Below, piece after piece: positions 50,001 to 58,600 of a stretch of 64,000 nt of DNA (its first letter is position 1; each line of letters opens with the position of its first letter). Below the pieces are notes generated by a model, which was not told where the DNA came from, ran no database searches, and worked only from the letters and a program-made list of their open reading frames with translations. A program made the position numbers and the translations under genes. The stretch comes from Membranipora membranacea (taxonomy: Eukaryota; Bryozoa; Gymnolaemata; Cheilostomatida; Membraniporidae), in assembly GCA_914767715.1 (NCBI GenBank), contig OU612071.1, positions 10,211,493 to 10,275,492 of the forward strand, in the 5' to 3' direction.

Positions 50001-53000
50001 AAATCACATATGAAGTTTATTATCGCTGTTATTCTGGAAAGGTTGCGCAAAACCTATTTTTATGCCACAACTGTGTTTGAGGGGTGTCTACAAACTATCT
50101 GTAAAACGTCAATAGATGGATTTAGCAGTATGATATTTTCTCAAAAACCACTCAAGATATGCATGATATTGATAAAAAAATTTCAACGACGCCAATTCAT
50201 TCTATGATCTTTGCCGAAAGAAGTTAAATGGTAAAAAACGCTCTATATTCCCCCTTTTCCACGTTTCTTACTTGGATCCGCCCCCTTTTGCCCCATTTGT
50301 AAAGTAGTACATATACGCCATCAGAACGGCCATAAAAAACTACCCCAGACAAAAGCGGAGGATGCTCATGTTTGAAGGCCGGTTTGCATTGTACGCAATT
50401 GTGTGGATGCCTTCAATGCGACAATGGCAGAGGGACGACACTCAGCAAGATGAGTATGACCAAATTACCGATGATGAAGACCTTGACCTTTAAACTAGTA
50501 TAAATTTGCATCCTTTCTTTGTTTTGTTTTAGCAGTGATACTTATGTGCTATTTAAAATAGCTATTAAGTTCAAAATACATAATCAGATTACACGCTTTA
50601 CCAGAATAAAACTTCATAAACGTTCACCTGTTTTTCACATCCCAACTGGATCCACCCCTTTCTCATATATTCTCAATTTATTATTACACTGCTACCAGAT
50701 ACTTTATGATGGGGTCTTTTCAAAATCAAACCATGAAAAATGACATGAGAAGTACATTTATCACTGTTATTCTTGCACGCTTGCACAAAACCTATTATTA
50801 TGCCGCAACTGTGTTCGAGGGGTGACTATAATTTGTCTGTAAAACGTCAACCATTGGGTTTAGCTGTATGATATTTTCCCAAAAACTTCTCAAGATATGC
50901 ATGATATTGATAAAAAAAATTCAATGACACTGCTTCATTCTATGAACTTTGCCAAGAGAAGTTAAATTGCAAAAAACGCCCTTTTAACCCCCTTTTCCGT
51001 GTTTCTTACTTGGATTCGCCCCTTTTTGCCCCATTTGTGAAATGGTACATATGCGTCATCAGAACGGCCAAAAAAAAATACACCAGATACAGTCTTCAAT
51101 TTTCTCTGTTCAAGACACTTACGCAGAAGTAATTTTTAGAGCCTTTTATGTATAGCCGCTGCTGGCCTACATGTTGGGCATCATTAATCCTTAACCCAAT
51201 AGTAATTAATGGTAGATGAAATAGCCTAACATGGTCGGACAACTCCAATGCAAAGACTGCCCTACACGCTGATAGCCACTATATATGTATATAAATATAT
51301 ATATATATATATATATGAATGACTCATTGTCCAGGGTTTTTATGGGTACAATAGTGGGATATATAATATATGACACTGTATTGCACATATGTGTGTGTAT
51401 ATATATATATATATATATACAATCCAGTTTTTCTGCTCTGATTATTGAGCATTGCATTGATTCAGTATCAAGTCACCTAGGATCTTACCTGTTTAGGCAG
51501 CACAAAACTCTTTCATTGACTTCCTCAATGCCTCATTGTCTATCTGCCAGTGCAGCTCTTCAAAAATCACTGCAATGACATTCTTCATATCATGGAGTGG
51601 CTCACACATGGCAACTTCATAAAGCTCTAGATTGAGGTCTGATAGGGTGTGCTCCTCTGTTAGTAAGGCAGTTAGCGAGGTCAGACCTGTAATATAATAA
51701 TAGCATTTATATCACCAATGTGTAGACTAGCTGTTGGTTTGTAGGCCGATGATTTTACGATTGACATATAGTTGCAGTGTTGCTGACGGCGTTTGTTCAA
51801 AGCTTACCTCTTAACTCCTTGGCAAGTTTATCTTTGACCTTGTCCCTTAGCCATGTCGGTGGCACATCTCGACCTCTGCGCTCCAACTCATTGATGCACT
51901 TGTTTTTCTGTTGATAAGATGTATAATGTTTTACAGTTACCAGTTTATTATGTACAGGAAATGTATATCATGAAATCCTAAATTGATACAAAGCCTTTTT
52001 TTAAATTCATATTCTGATACTGATTTTATGAATCTATTGGCGGCATGATTTGTTTTCGAATAATTGAATGTTGCTTTTTGCAGGCAAGTTGTGTAACTCA
52101 CCTTTTTCAGAGCTCTGAAAGAGTAATCTGGTTTCCGGTCTCCAAAATGTATGATTCTCTCCTCAAGGCTGGAGAAATATCCGAACTTCAGACATGAGTC
52201 TGAACGCCTGAACGTCTGACAATGAGCTCCGCACCAGCAGGGATGATGGCTCTTTTGGCCTAACTGGCCCACCTCGAAGGCTCTAGCCGGTATGTCACCT
52301 GTTGTTGAATGAAACATTTTTGTATCTATCAAAATCATCCATGTAATGAGACAATAAGAATCCATATTTAAGATTAGATTACCTCACAGAACCCCCCCCC
52401 CTCCCCAAGGTCCACATTCTTAGGGTTTCTGTAGGCTAATCCTTGAAGTTTTGTCTCTCCGTCGCTCAATGCCGTGCAGAGTGCAATATATGTTGCACTT
52501 AAATTTTCCTCTTGTTCACAAATATTGGAAACAGTTGCATCCCAAACCTCAGCCTTCTTATATACGAGAGGCTTCATTGTCATCTAATTCTCACATATCA
52601 TATATCACATATCATTTGTATTGTATTTACCAGAAAAGAGCCTGGGAGCGGCCCAGTATGTCCTGCCTTCAAACACCACACCATTCATGGTGGACACAAT
52701 CTCGTCTATCCTTTCGGCAGTGTAATGCTGCATATCTTCTGATGAGGCTGACGATCTTACGATCGTGTGCAGATATGGCCTCTCTACCATTGCCTGAATG
52801 TTTTCCCTAAAAACATAAAGATAGCTGTACAGAGAAATTGGACACAATAGAGAGATTGCATATGATCGCTGGCTGGTAAGAATCTTATATAAAATAAATC
52901 ATTAGGAGCAATGAAGAATCTGTGTTGTGTCAATAGGAACCATGAAATTTGTTGTAATGCTAAATTTTTAACTTAACATTTTTGATTCTGTGTCTGTAAG

Positions 53001-55362
53001 GTACATGGCCTTGTCGTAGATGAACCCCACATTAATAAGGAATGTGCTGTGGCCATTGAGGGTGCTGTGGTCATGCCACACTTTCACATAGCTAGTAGTT
53101 TCCAGATCTTCTATTCTTTCTTAGATATCCCTGATGCAGTCATCGTCATTTACTTTCTCTGTAAGAGCAAAAGCACATTAATAATGTTGTTAGTACTGCA
53201 CAAAAAAATTCTGGCTTCATCAGCAGGGAATGCTCACTAACGCAATTGATCGAGTTTGAATATTTCAACATAGCTGTTTACTTGTTTGCCACATTAAGGA
53301 CAGTTCTAAGTAAGGCTTTTGCATCATCATCAGTTCCCAACAACAGTTATAGAGCTAGAAAGAAACCTTATATCTATCTGTATGAAGAGGATACCTGGCT
53401 GATGCGGGGATAGGCTATGTTTTATTTAGAAATAACTGCTCGTTTATCGTGTCCCTCTAGCTATTTCTATTATGCTCAGTCAGTGATTTGTAGATGATAT
53501 TATCAAGTTAACATCTAAATATCTACAAGGTTAAGTTTGAATCTATATTTGGAACAGTGTTTCCGACATTGAATTTACAAGCCAACAAGGGTTTTCTTCC
53601 GCCTGTAATACATTGAGATTTTCAGTTGGTGTTCAGAAATTTGTATCAGGATGACACAACTATGCCTGAAATAGGTAGCTTGCTTATTTTAGATACACTT
53701 CGTTGAAACTCGGACCACTATTCCACCTTGTCGGATGATTCTGTCATTGCCAACTAACCTCCGCTGTCTTTGAGAATTTGTGCACATTGCTGTTGGTTCA
53801 GCTGTGACAAATCTATTTTTCTCAGAATTCCCATGTTCCCCATTTGTTGCAAATGGATTTGCCTGATGACTGCTAATGATATGACTCTGCCATAAATCTG
53901 CTTTTCTTTTTTTTGTCCATTTCTGAATGTGAACGTAGTGGTCGGACAAATCGCTCGGCCAATGTTTATATCCCCACTTAAAATCCTTCTGTCTCGTTCT
54001 TTCACTGCAAATAACCCAAATATTTATTATGCTGGGTTAGAGTATCAGACAATTATATTGGCAAAGTTGTTACGAATATCATCTCCCAATGCTCACCCAT
54101 ATCATATCCTTTATTCTTTGCACATCAGGAGTTGTTGTCCTGCCCTTAACTAACCAATGTTGAAACAATTGAAGGTGGTACCCTACTGAGGATACACTTA
54201 ATCAGTGTTTTCAAACTACTCTGTTCATACCTAGCTCGTCTGGGTTGGGAGTAGTGCGCATCGCAACACCATCAACTTTCCTGTACGTTGATCTAGCTTG
54301 TTTTCTTGTATTGAAAGAGTATCCTAGAGACTTTGCATATTCTTGTATCACCTAAAAGTGTATGTTAAATTTTCCACGATTAGTCAACAGTTGGTGGTAC
54401 AGTATAAAGCTACGATATTTTTCCAACAATATGTAATTCTAAATGTTTTTTCTAACTGTTACAGATCTAAATAGACTTGGATGGTTTGCGGGTGTGCAGT
54501 ATGTTCCCAAACGATGATATGATAGATCAGGTTTGCATCAATATAATGGCAGCTGACAACCATCTCTATAAGATTTTTAACCTTTACTAATCATTACAAG
54601 TATGAGAAAAAAGGCAGGTTTTCTTATTATGATTTGCCACCCCACGCTATACTATATATATAACTCAGCGGTTTCATGGGATTGATTCTAATTCTTCCCA
54701 AATATTATATTGTAATTTAAATCTTGGTAAGGATAGGAAGTAGATGCTATGATGTCATATCTCACCTGCTCTCTATTTTTCTCCAACATCGGCCCAGCTT
54801 TGCGAGACAGTTGGGCCCACCTTCTGGCCATTTTCTTCCCTAGCTGTTTGCTGTTCGGCGATAGCTTCCTCAAATAATCAGCGACACACTGGCGATCAAA
54901 ATTGTAAGACCTTAAAGGACCAATATGGCTCTTGGCACGGTGCCTTACGTAAGTACAGCTCTGTCGAATCCTCAACTTTGCGTATTTGTTCATAGACAAG
55001 TTGGATGAATAGAGTGCCGTCGTATAAGCTTGCACGGACTCATCCCGCATTTTTTTTAGAAAGTTTTGCTCTATCTTCCTACGTGCTGCAGCTGAGACTT
55101 GTGGTGTTCTAACTCTAGGTGTTCTCTCGTTTACTGTTCTAATGACTATTCTAGCTGGTGTAAGTTTGTCCTTTTCTGTTGTGATGAAAAGAGCGTTTGA
55201 CTTCATCAATTCGAACTCAGGAATCATAGCACAAGCCTTACAGTCAAAGGCACTGTGTGTTGGCCTATCTTTATCTGCCATTTCATACCAGCTTGCCAAA
55301 CTGAATCTATCCCTGAACTTCCTTTGCCCTTGTTCTCTCTGCAGAAACTTTCCTCTACCCAT
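38072..55362 (-). CDS. Large multi-exon gene, unnamed zinc-site family, in-frame path through unit 1
   Basis: The only fully open path joins exon 1 (55362-54766) to unit-1 exons 45290-45170, 44943-44698, 44206-44010, 43815-43716, 43594-43397, 42748-42658 and 42105-41818, then single exons 41527-41293, 41094-40946, 40643-40528, 40375-40277, 40043-39942, 39538-39494, 39060-39016, 38635-38591 and 38268-38072. All phases agree and the sum is 2,871 bases (956 residues and TGA). Exon 1 is highly basic. Landmarks are GDIPARAFEVGQLG followed by HHPCWCGAHC (likely zinc-binding), RGCDYRLGLINL, FGAPYHSVIAHMSLMYRY, and an acidic tail with DHYDSDTDWEDE-like residues. I link these motifs to an uncharacterised multi-copy invertebrate family, possibly transposon-derived, but cannot name it. 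Whether the 9.5 kb first intron is spliced this way is inferred. Confidence 0.6.
38592..39538 (-). repeat. Three 45-base exons in a row
   Basis: Exons 39538-39494, 39060-39016 and 38635-38591 are each 45 bases and start and end in phase 1, so each adds or removes 15 residues without shifting the frame. The first two are clear duplicates (KSDDITASPEVSAT and KSDDAPASPEVSAT, with the same flanks). The third (HDGKGKEDGQTWTA) is diverged or unrelated. Confidence 0.75.
41672..45464. repeat. Gene-internal tandem duplication, unit 1
   Basis: The unit matches 45,472-54,523 apart from two events. It lacks about 969 bases corresponding to about 52,492-53,460 (exons 4 and 5 of the gene), and it has no transposon at the CAT at 43104-43106, where unit 2 has one. 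Exons 2, 3 and 6-10 are present and open. Confidence 0.93.
43204..43328. repeat. Paired AT microsatellites, unit 1
   Basis: Two (TA)n tracts (about 43,205-43,227 and 43,305-43,327) flank about 75 bases of unique sequence. The same arrangement with longer tracts occurs in unit 2. Confidence 0.9.
47408..47436. repeat. Small perfect hairpin
   Basis: ATCAATGAACTAA and its complement form 13-bp arms with a 3-base loop, inside the transposon. Confidence 0.75.
47883..47986. repeat. Near-perfect 47-bp hairpin
   Basis: Arms 47883-47929 and 47940-47986 are complementary at 45 of 47 positions around a 10-base loop (aagagagaaa). In RNA one mismatch would be a G-U pair. The hairpin is flanked by an 11-bp direct repeat, GTCCAAATCAC, at 47863-47873 and 47999-48009. 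It is much less AT-rich than its surroundings. It could be a foldback element inserted in the transposon or a precursor of small RNAs. Confidence 0.9.
49150..49625. repeat. Tandem repeat of about 177 bases, three diverged copies
   Basis: Landmarks recur at regular spacing: GGTCACATTGCAG near 49,179, GGTCATATTATTG near 49,354 and GGTCACATTGTGG near 49,551; and CCAATTAGTCAAT, CCAATTAGCCATT and TCAATAAGTCAAT near 49,252, 49,431 and 49,607. The array lies within the transposon. Confidence 0.75.
49872..50350. repeat. Long direct repeat in transposon, copy 1
   Basis: About 470 bases from ACCTGTTTTTCGCATC to CATCAGAACGGCCATAAAA recur at 50,627-51,088. Segments such as AAGATATGCATGATATTGAT and GTTTCTTACTTGGAT are nearly identical in both. 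Confidence 0.85.
50362..50493 (+). CDS. Small acidic-tailed ORF in transposon, unrecognised
   Basis: The frame ATG CTC ATG TTT GAA encodes 43 residues (MLMFEGRFALYAIVWMPSM, then RQWQRDDTQQDEYD and DDEDLDL) and ends in TAA. It sits between the two long direct repeats. The frame is also open just upstream (PRQKRR). It may be the end of a lost transposase gene, but there is no family match I can give. Confidence 0.2.
   Translation: MLMFEGRFALYAIVWMPSMRQWQRDDTQQDEYDQITDDEDLDL
50627..51088. repeat. Long direct repeat in transposon, copy 2
   Basis: This is the second copy of 49,872-50,350, near the right end of the element. Subterminal repeats of this kind are common in DNA transposons and may bind transposase, which is an inference here. 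Confidence 0.85.
51277..51420. repeat. Paired AT microsatellites, unit 2
   Basis: (TA)n tracts at about 51,278-51,317 and 51,392-51,419 flank the same unique spacer as in unit 1. The tracts are longer here. Confidence 0.9.
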
Positions 55363-56486
55363 CCTGTTAAATATTCAATAAACCAACAATACATTGCCCT
55401 TCTGAGTACACACTATACCCTGACTTAATGATCTTGACTACACATCAACTCTTACCTGAAAATCAAAATCATTATCTTGCTTCATAATCTGATCTTAATT
55501 TAGAAGCTAAATGTACCTAAGGGGATGTCTGTAGCCCCAATAAGAAAGTGTTCATAATATGGAAATCAGTGGCGAGGATTAAATATCATGCTAAAAAATG
55601 CTACAATATTGCAATAAATGCTAGTTTAGGGTTGACATGATTTCAGCTGACACCAATTTTCACTAGCTGAGGTTGTGTAAATGTTAGCGAGTAACCTATT
55701 TCACTATTGAAAGCCATTGCATTGAAATCATATGTCCACATGTGAGTGATAAGACATCCGATTTTAGCCCACCATGAATATCTAGTGTGGCCAACTGATT
55801 GTAATCTCATAAATTCATTTGAAAGGTTTTATTTTAAATTGATATAGTTAGACTTCAGGGAAGTTACTGTGTAAACAAAAATCATCATTTTGTTACCATA
55901 GTTATAGAGCAGAAACATCGGTCAAATAGTGCTACTGTATGCTCTCAATGTTATGCCCTTAAAATTTTTTTTTTTTACAGGCTTGGTTCCTTGTGGTGGA
56001 GAAGTCTCACATCATAAGGAAAGTCTGGTCCTGTATGGAATTGGGGTCTGATGTTGCATGTTGGGCAGCAGGTCAGATAGCATGCTTTCATGTGTTTAGC
56101 ACTCTGCTACTTTCGCAGCTTTGGATTAGAAACGTCAACAACGAATACCTCCATCTATTTTAGATCAGGTAATATGTGGGAATATACAGTAGTGTCAATG
56201 TTATTTTAATGCCAGTACAATTTTTTTGCATAACCAGCTGGCACTGTCATGCAATTGGCCCAGATCATGGGGCTAGCTTATCCTTAGCCAATACCCTGGT
56301 ACTTCACCAGTATATGAGAAACATAGGGGTAATCAATGTTGTATAAATTTGCCTGTTAATTGTCAGATTTGTCACCTTGTGTCAACATCACAATCACAGA
56401 AGTAGATAGACATGAATGGTTTACTATTTTCTGCACTTTGAATTGATAGGCAGCAGTTGCTCTGAAGCGTCAATCCTCTGTGTGTT
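55363..56486. other. Interval between divergent genes, with one open segment
   Basis: The upstream region of the large minus-strand gene lies here. A plus-strand segment after a T-rich acceptor at about 55,980 is open for about 60 codons to TAG at about 56,163 (AWFLVVEKSHIIRKVWSCME, then WAAGQIACFHVFSTLLLSQL). It could be a terminal exon of an unknown gene. It does not join the exon at 56,487 in phase. Confidence 0.3.
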
Positions 56487-58600
56487 ATGACTGAACAGGT
56501 GACACCACCAGCTAGCTGTCAATGGATGTGCAAAGACATCTGGACGGGCCTACTCCAGGTAAGGAACACTTTTTCAATAGACCATTTTGGCACACAACCA
56601 AGTTGGTTGCTGAATTCCTTGCTTACTGCTGCTTGTGCTGCTGCAGAATATGTATCAGCTTTTCAAATTGGTAATCATAAGTCCTACACTTCCTCCTCAC
56701 CCAATAATTTACCTAGCGTTGATCATCATCTGTACCAGCACAGCAAGCATTGACTACCCATTATTGCTTTATTGGTAGGCTAATCAGCAGAGCAAACTCA
56801 AATTGACCCAAAGTGGCAAAATCATCTTTTCGTTGGCTTAGTTGCTTAGTTGCTTAGTTGCTTGTTTATCAGCATACATCAAAAAGCGGTGGGACCTGCT
56901 GGGTTTTTGGTGGTGAAGTTGACTGGGGTCCAGTATTACAGAGGTATCAATAGATCAAGTTTGATCCATTTACCAGCGTTCGGCATTACCAGTGGAGGGG
57001 GGGGCAACTCCAAACGCTGGCAAATGGATAAAACTTGATCTAGGTATCACTACCAAAGTTGGTATCATTCACAAGAAGACTTTTCAGGACTATTTAGAGG
57101 TATAGAGCACCAACTTAAAATATTGGTATATTCCAGCATCTAGCTGCCGATAAATGCTACTGGTCACGTTGCCCGGAAATACCAGTTGGTTTTATGAATG
57201 TTGTTACACAGAAATGTTAGCCATTGCGATATATACTCTGGTCTGCGGATGGTGTGTGTAACAGCTGGGTATTTCAATGCAGCTCCATAGTTACTTACAA
57301 TCTGAAGAGCTATTTTGCTTTCTTTTTGCTACGTTCAAAGTAGTCTTGTGTCACCTGCATCCAGGTATATCTGCCAGAAGTTCTACGTTATAAAACCTTA
57401 AGTTTCTTAGATTCAAAAACTGTTGCTCTGAGAATAAAATCACACAAAGCAGCAGATTTATCCTTCCCCTTCCACTCATGTGGGGGTCTCAGTGAACAAT
57501 GACCACATCACACCTAAAAGTTCCCTCCAAATTTCATTTCATAGCCTGATTGGTGCAAATTCCCTCCCTTTATTCCTATCTATATTGAAACCATTATAGA
57601 AGATGTTTGTCCAAGGTTTTCTTATGCAAAACAAGTCATTAGTCATAAGTCACATCTAGAGGATTTGTCGAAGTTTTATAATGAGACAAAATCTCCATGG
57701 TGCAGAGCGTAGCATTTGCAGCAAACCCCCTCCCCCCTCCGCCGCTCATGATACAATTTTTTGGGGATATACCAGTCGTGGGAATTTTTGGTCAAAAGGT
57801 TTATGCGGGGAGGGGGACTGATTCTGACATACAGATGTTTGAATATATTACAGCTCTTCACGGTTTTATTCTTGTTATTTTGTAGGTGATGAGTCCAGGA
57901 GATGCTGATAGCTTGAAGCAGCTCATTGTGAGGCACAGAGTACTGATAATCAGATATCAGATAAGACAACAGAGTCATTACTTATACAAGGCAACAAATC
58001 GGCAGCAAGATGATGTAGGATTTCAGGTAAGCTTTCTGACCAGCTGCTATCTCATAGAAAGCCCCATGTACAACATGTTTGTATTTTCTTCTTTAATGCT
58101 TTATGTTAGCCAGGTGATACGGCGCTGCTGCCTAGTGAGCTGCGAATAATTTATATAGCATTTTTTGTTGAAGCCTCAAAGTGCAATTGTTATAACAACA
58201 ATGGCTACGGTCTCAAGTGATCTACATTTCCTCCTCCTTCTACAAAATGGTAATAGCTTGCATTAGAAAAGAAACCTCAAGATTGCGCCATAAGAGTAGC
58301 ATCAAATTATATTGTGATATGGAGTATCCCACAATGCAATTTTGTTTTAGTTGTCTTCACTTGTAAGATCTAAACAATAGCTATTTGTGATCATCCTAGG
58401 AATTCATTGTCAGAGTTATAAACATGATAATGATCAAGTAATTGGTTAGAGTTATTAGATTTTTCTAATACCATATCTTTGCCTATTATCTTCAGTGGTA
58501 GGAACAATATTTTAATGAATGGCTCAACACATGGGAGACGGAGGTTCAAGTACATTTATTGACCAGACAGCAGAATATACAAGCACCACTCTGTCAGTAG
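56487..58600 (+). CDS. Possible small three-exon gene, unrecognised
   Basis: Exons 56487-56558, 57886-58026 and 58502-58600 join in phase 0 throughout and give 103 residues from ATG to TAG. An in-frame TGA lies upstream of the ATG. Sequence landmarks are PPASCQWMCKDIWTGLLQ, SLKQLIVRHRVLIIRYQIRQ and EQYFNEWLNTWETEVQVHLL. Donors are CAG|GTAAGG and CAG|GTAAGC; the last acceptor is TGGTAG, a few bases after a better-looking TTCAG. There is no signal peptide, transmembrane segment or known domain. It may be the end of a larger gene. Confidence 0.35.
56951..57042. repeat. 30-bp inverted repeat hairpin
   Basis: Arms TAGATCAAGTTTGATCCATT... (56951-56980) and 57013-57042 match in inverted orientation at 28 of 30 positions, with a 32-base loop containing a G-run. 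Outer flanks both read GGTATCA. It lies in intron 1 of the possible small gene and could be a short foldback element. Confidence 0.85.

Larger units (their letters stand above)
46912..51169. mobile_element. 4.26 kb DNA transposon with TAGGCCAGCAGC ends and CAT target duplication
   Basis: The ends are inverted repeats (TAGGCCAGCAGCAGC at the left; the right end read in reverse is TAGGCCAGCAGCGGC). CAT flanks both ends (46909-46911 and 51170-51172), and the empty site with a single CAT is preserved in unit 1 at 43104-43106. A 3-bp target duplication and terminal inverted repeats show cut-and-paste insertion. No transposase is recognised. The only coding-like pieces are a 43-residue frame at 50362-50493 with an acidic end (DDEDLDL) and an ORF at 48,912-49,130. 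It is probably non-autonomous. Confidence 0.85.
45621..54351 (-). pseudogene. Disabled exon set of the large gene (unit 2)
   Basis: Exons are 54351-54231, 54004-53759, 53158-52978, 52806-52631, 52298-52102, 51907-51808, 51686-51489, 46552-46462 and 45908-45621, all with matching phases. The third exon of this list (exon 4) codes for YVKVWHDHSTLNGHSTF and GFIYDKAMYLTDTE but has an in-frame TAA at 53121-53123. Exon 5 has MVERPYLHTIVRSSAS and RLFSG, leading into DIPARAFE. Exon 8 ends with a TAA at 51493-51495 where unit 1 has TAT. The transposon lies in the intron between exons 8 and 9. Taken alone this set cannot code for a full protein, but it shows the ancestral gene had 119 more residues than the unit-1 path. 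Confidence 0.75.
45472..54523. repeat. Gene-internal tandem duplication, unit 2
   Basis: The unit is collinear with 41,672-45,464 over exons 2-10, keeps the two exons that unit 1 lost, and is interrupted by a 4,258-base transposon at 46,912-51,169. Removing the insertion gives about 4.8 kb, which agrees with unit 1 plus its deletion. Confidence 0.93.

Noticed and set aside
52374-52583. 69-residue minus-strand ORF between exons 5 and 6 of unit 2
   Set aside because: Exon 5 joins exon 6 directly in phase with a continuous motif (LFSG to DIPARAFE), so an extra exon is not needed. The frame crosses a C-run and lacks good splice sites.
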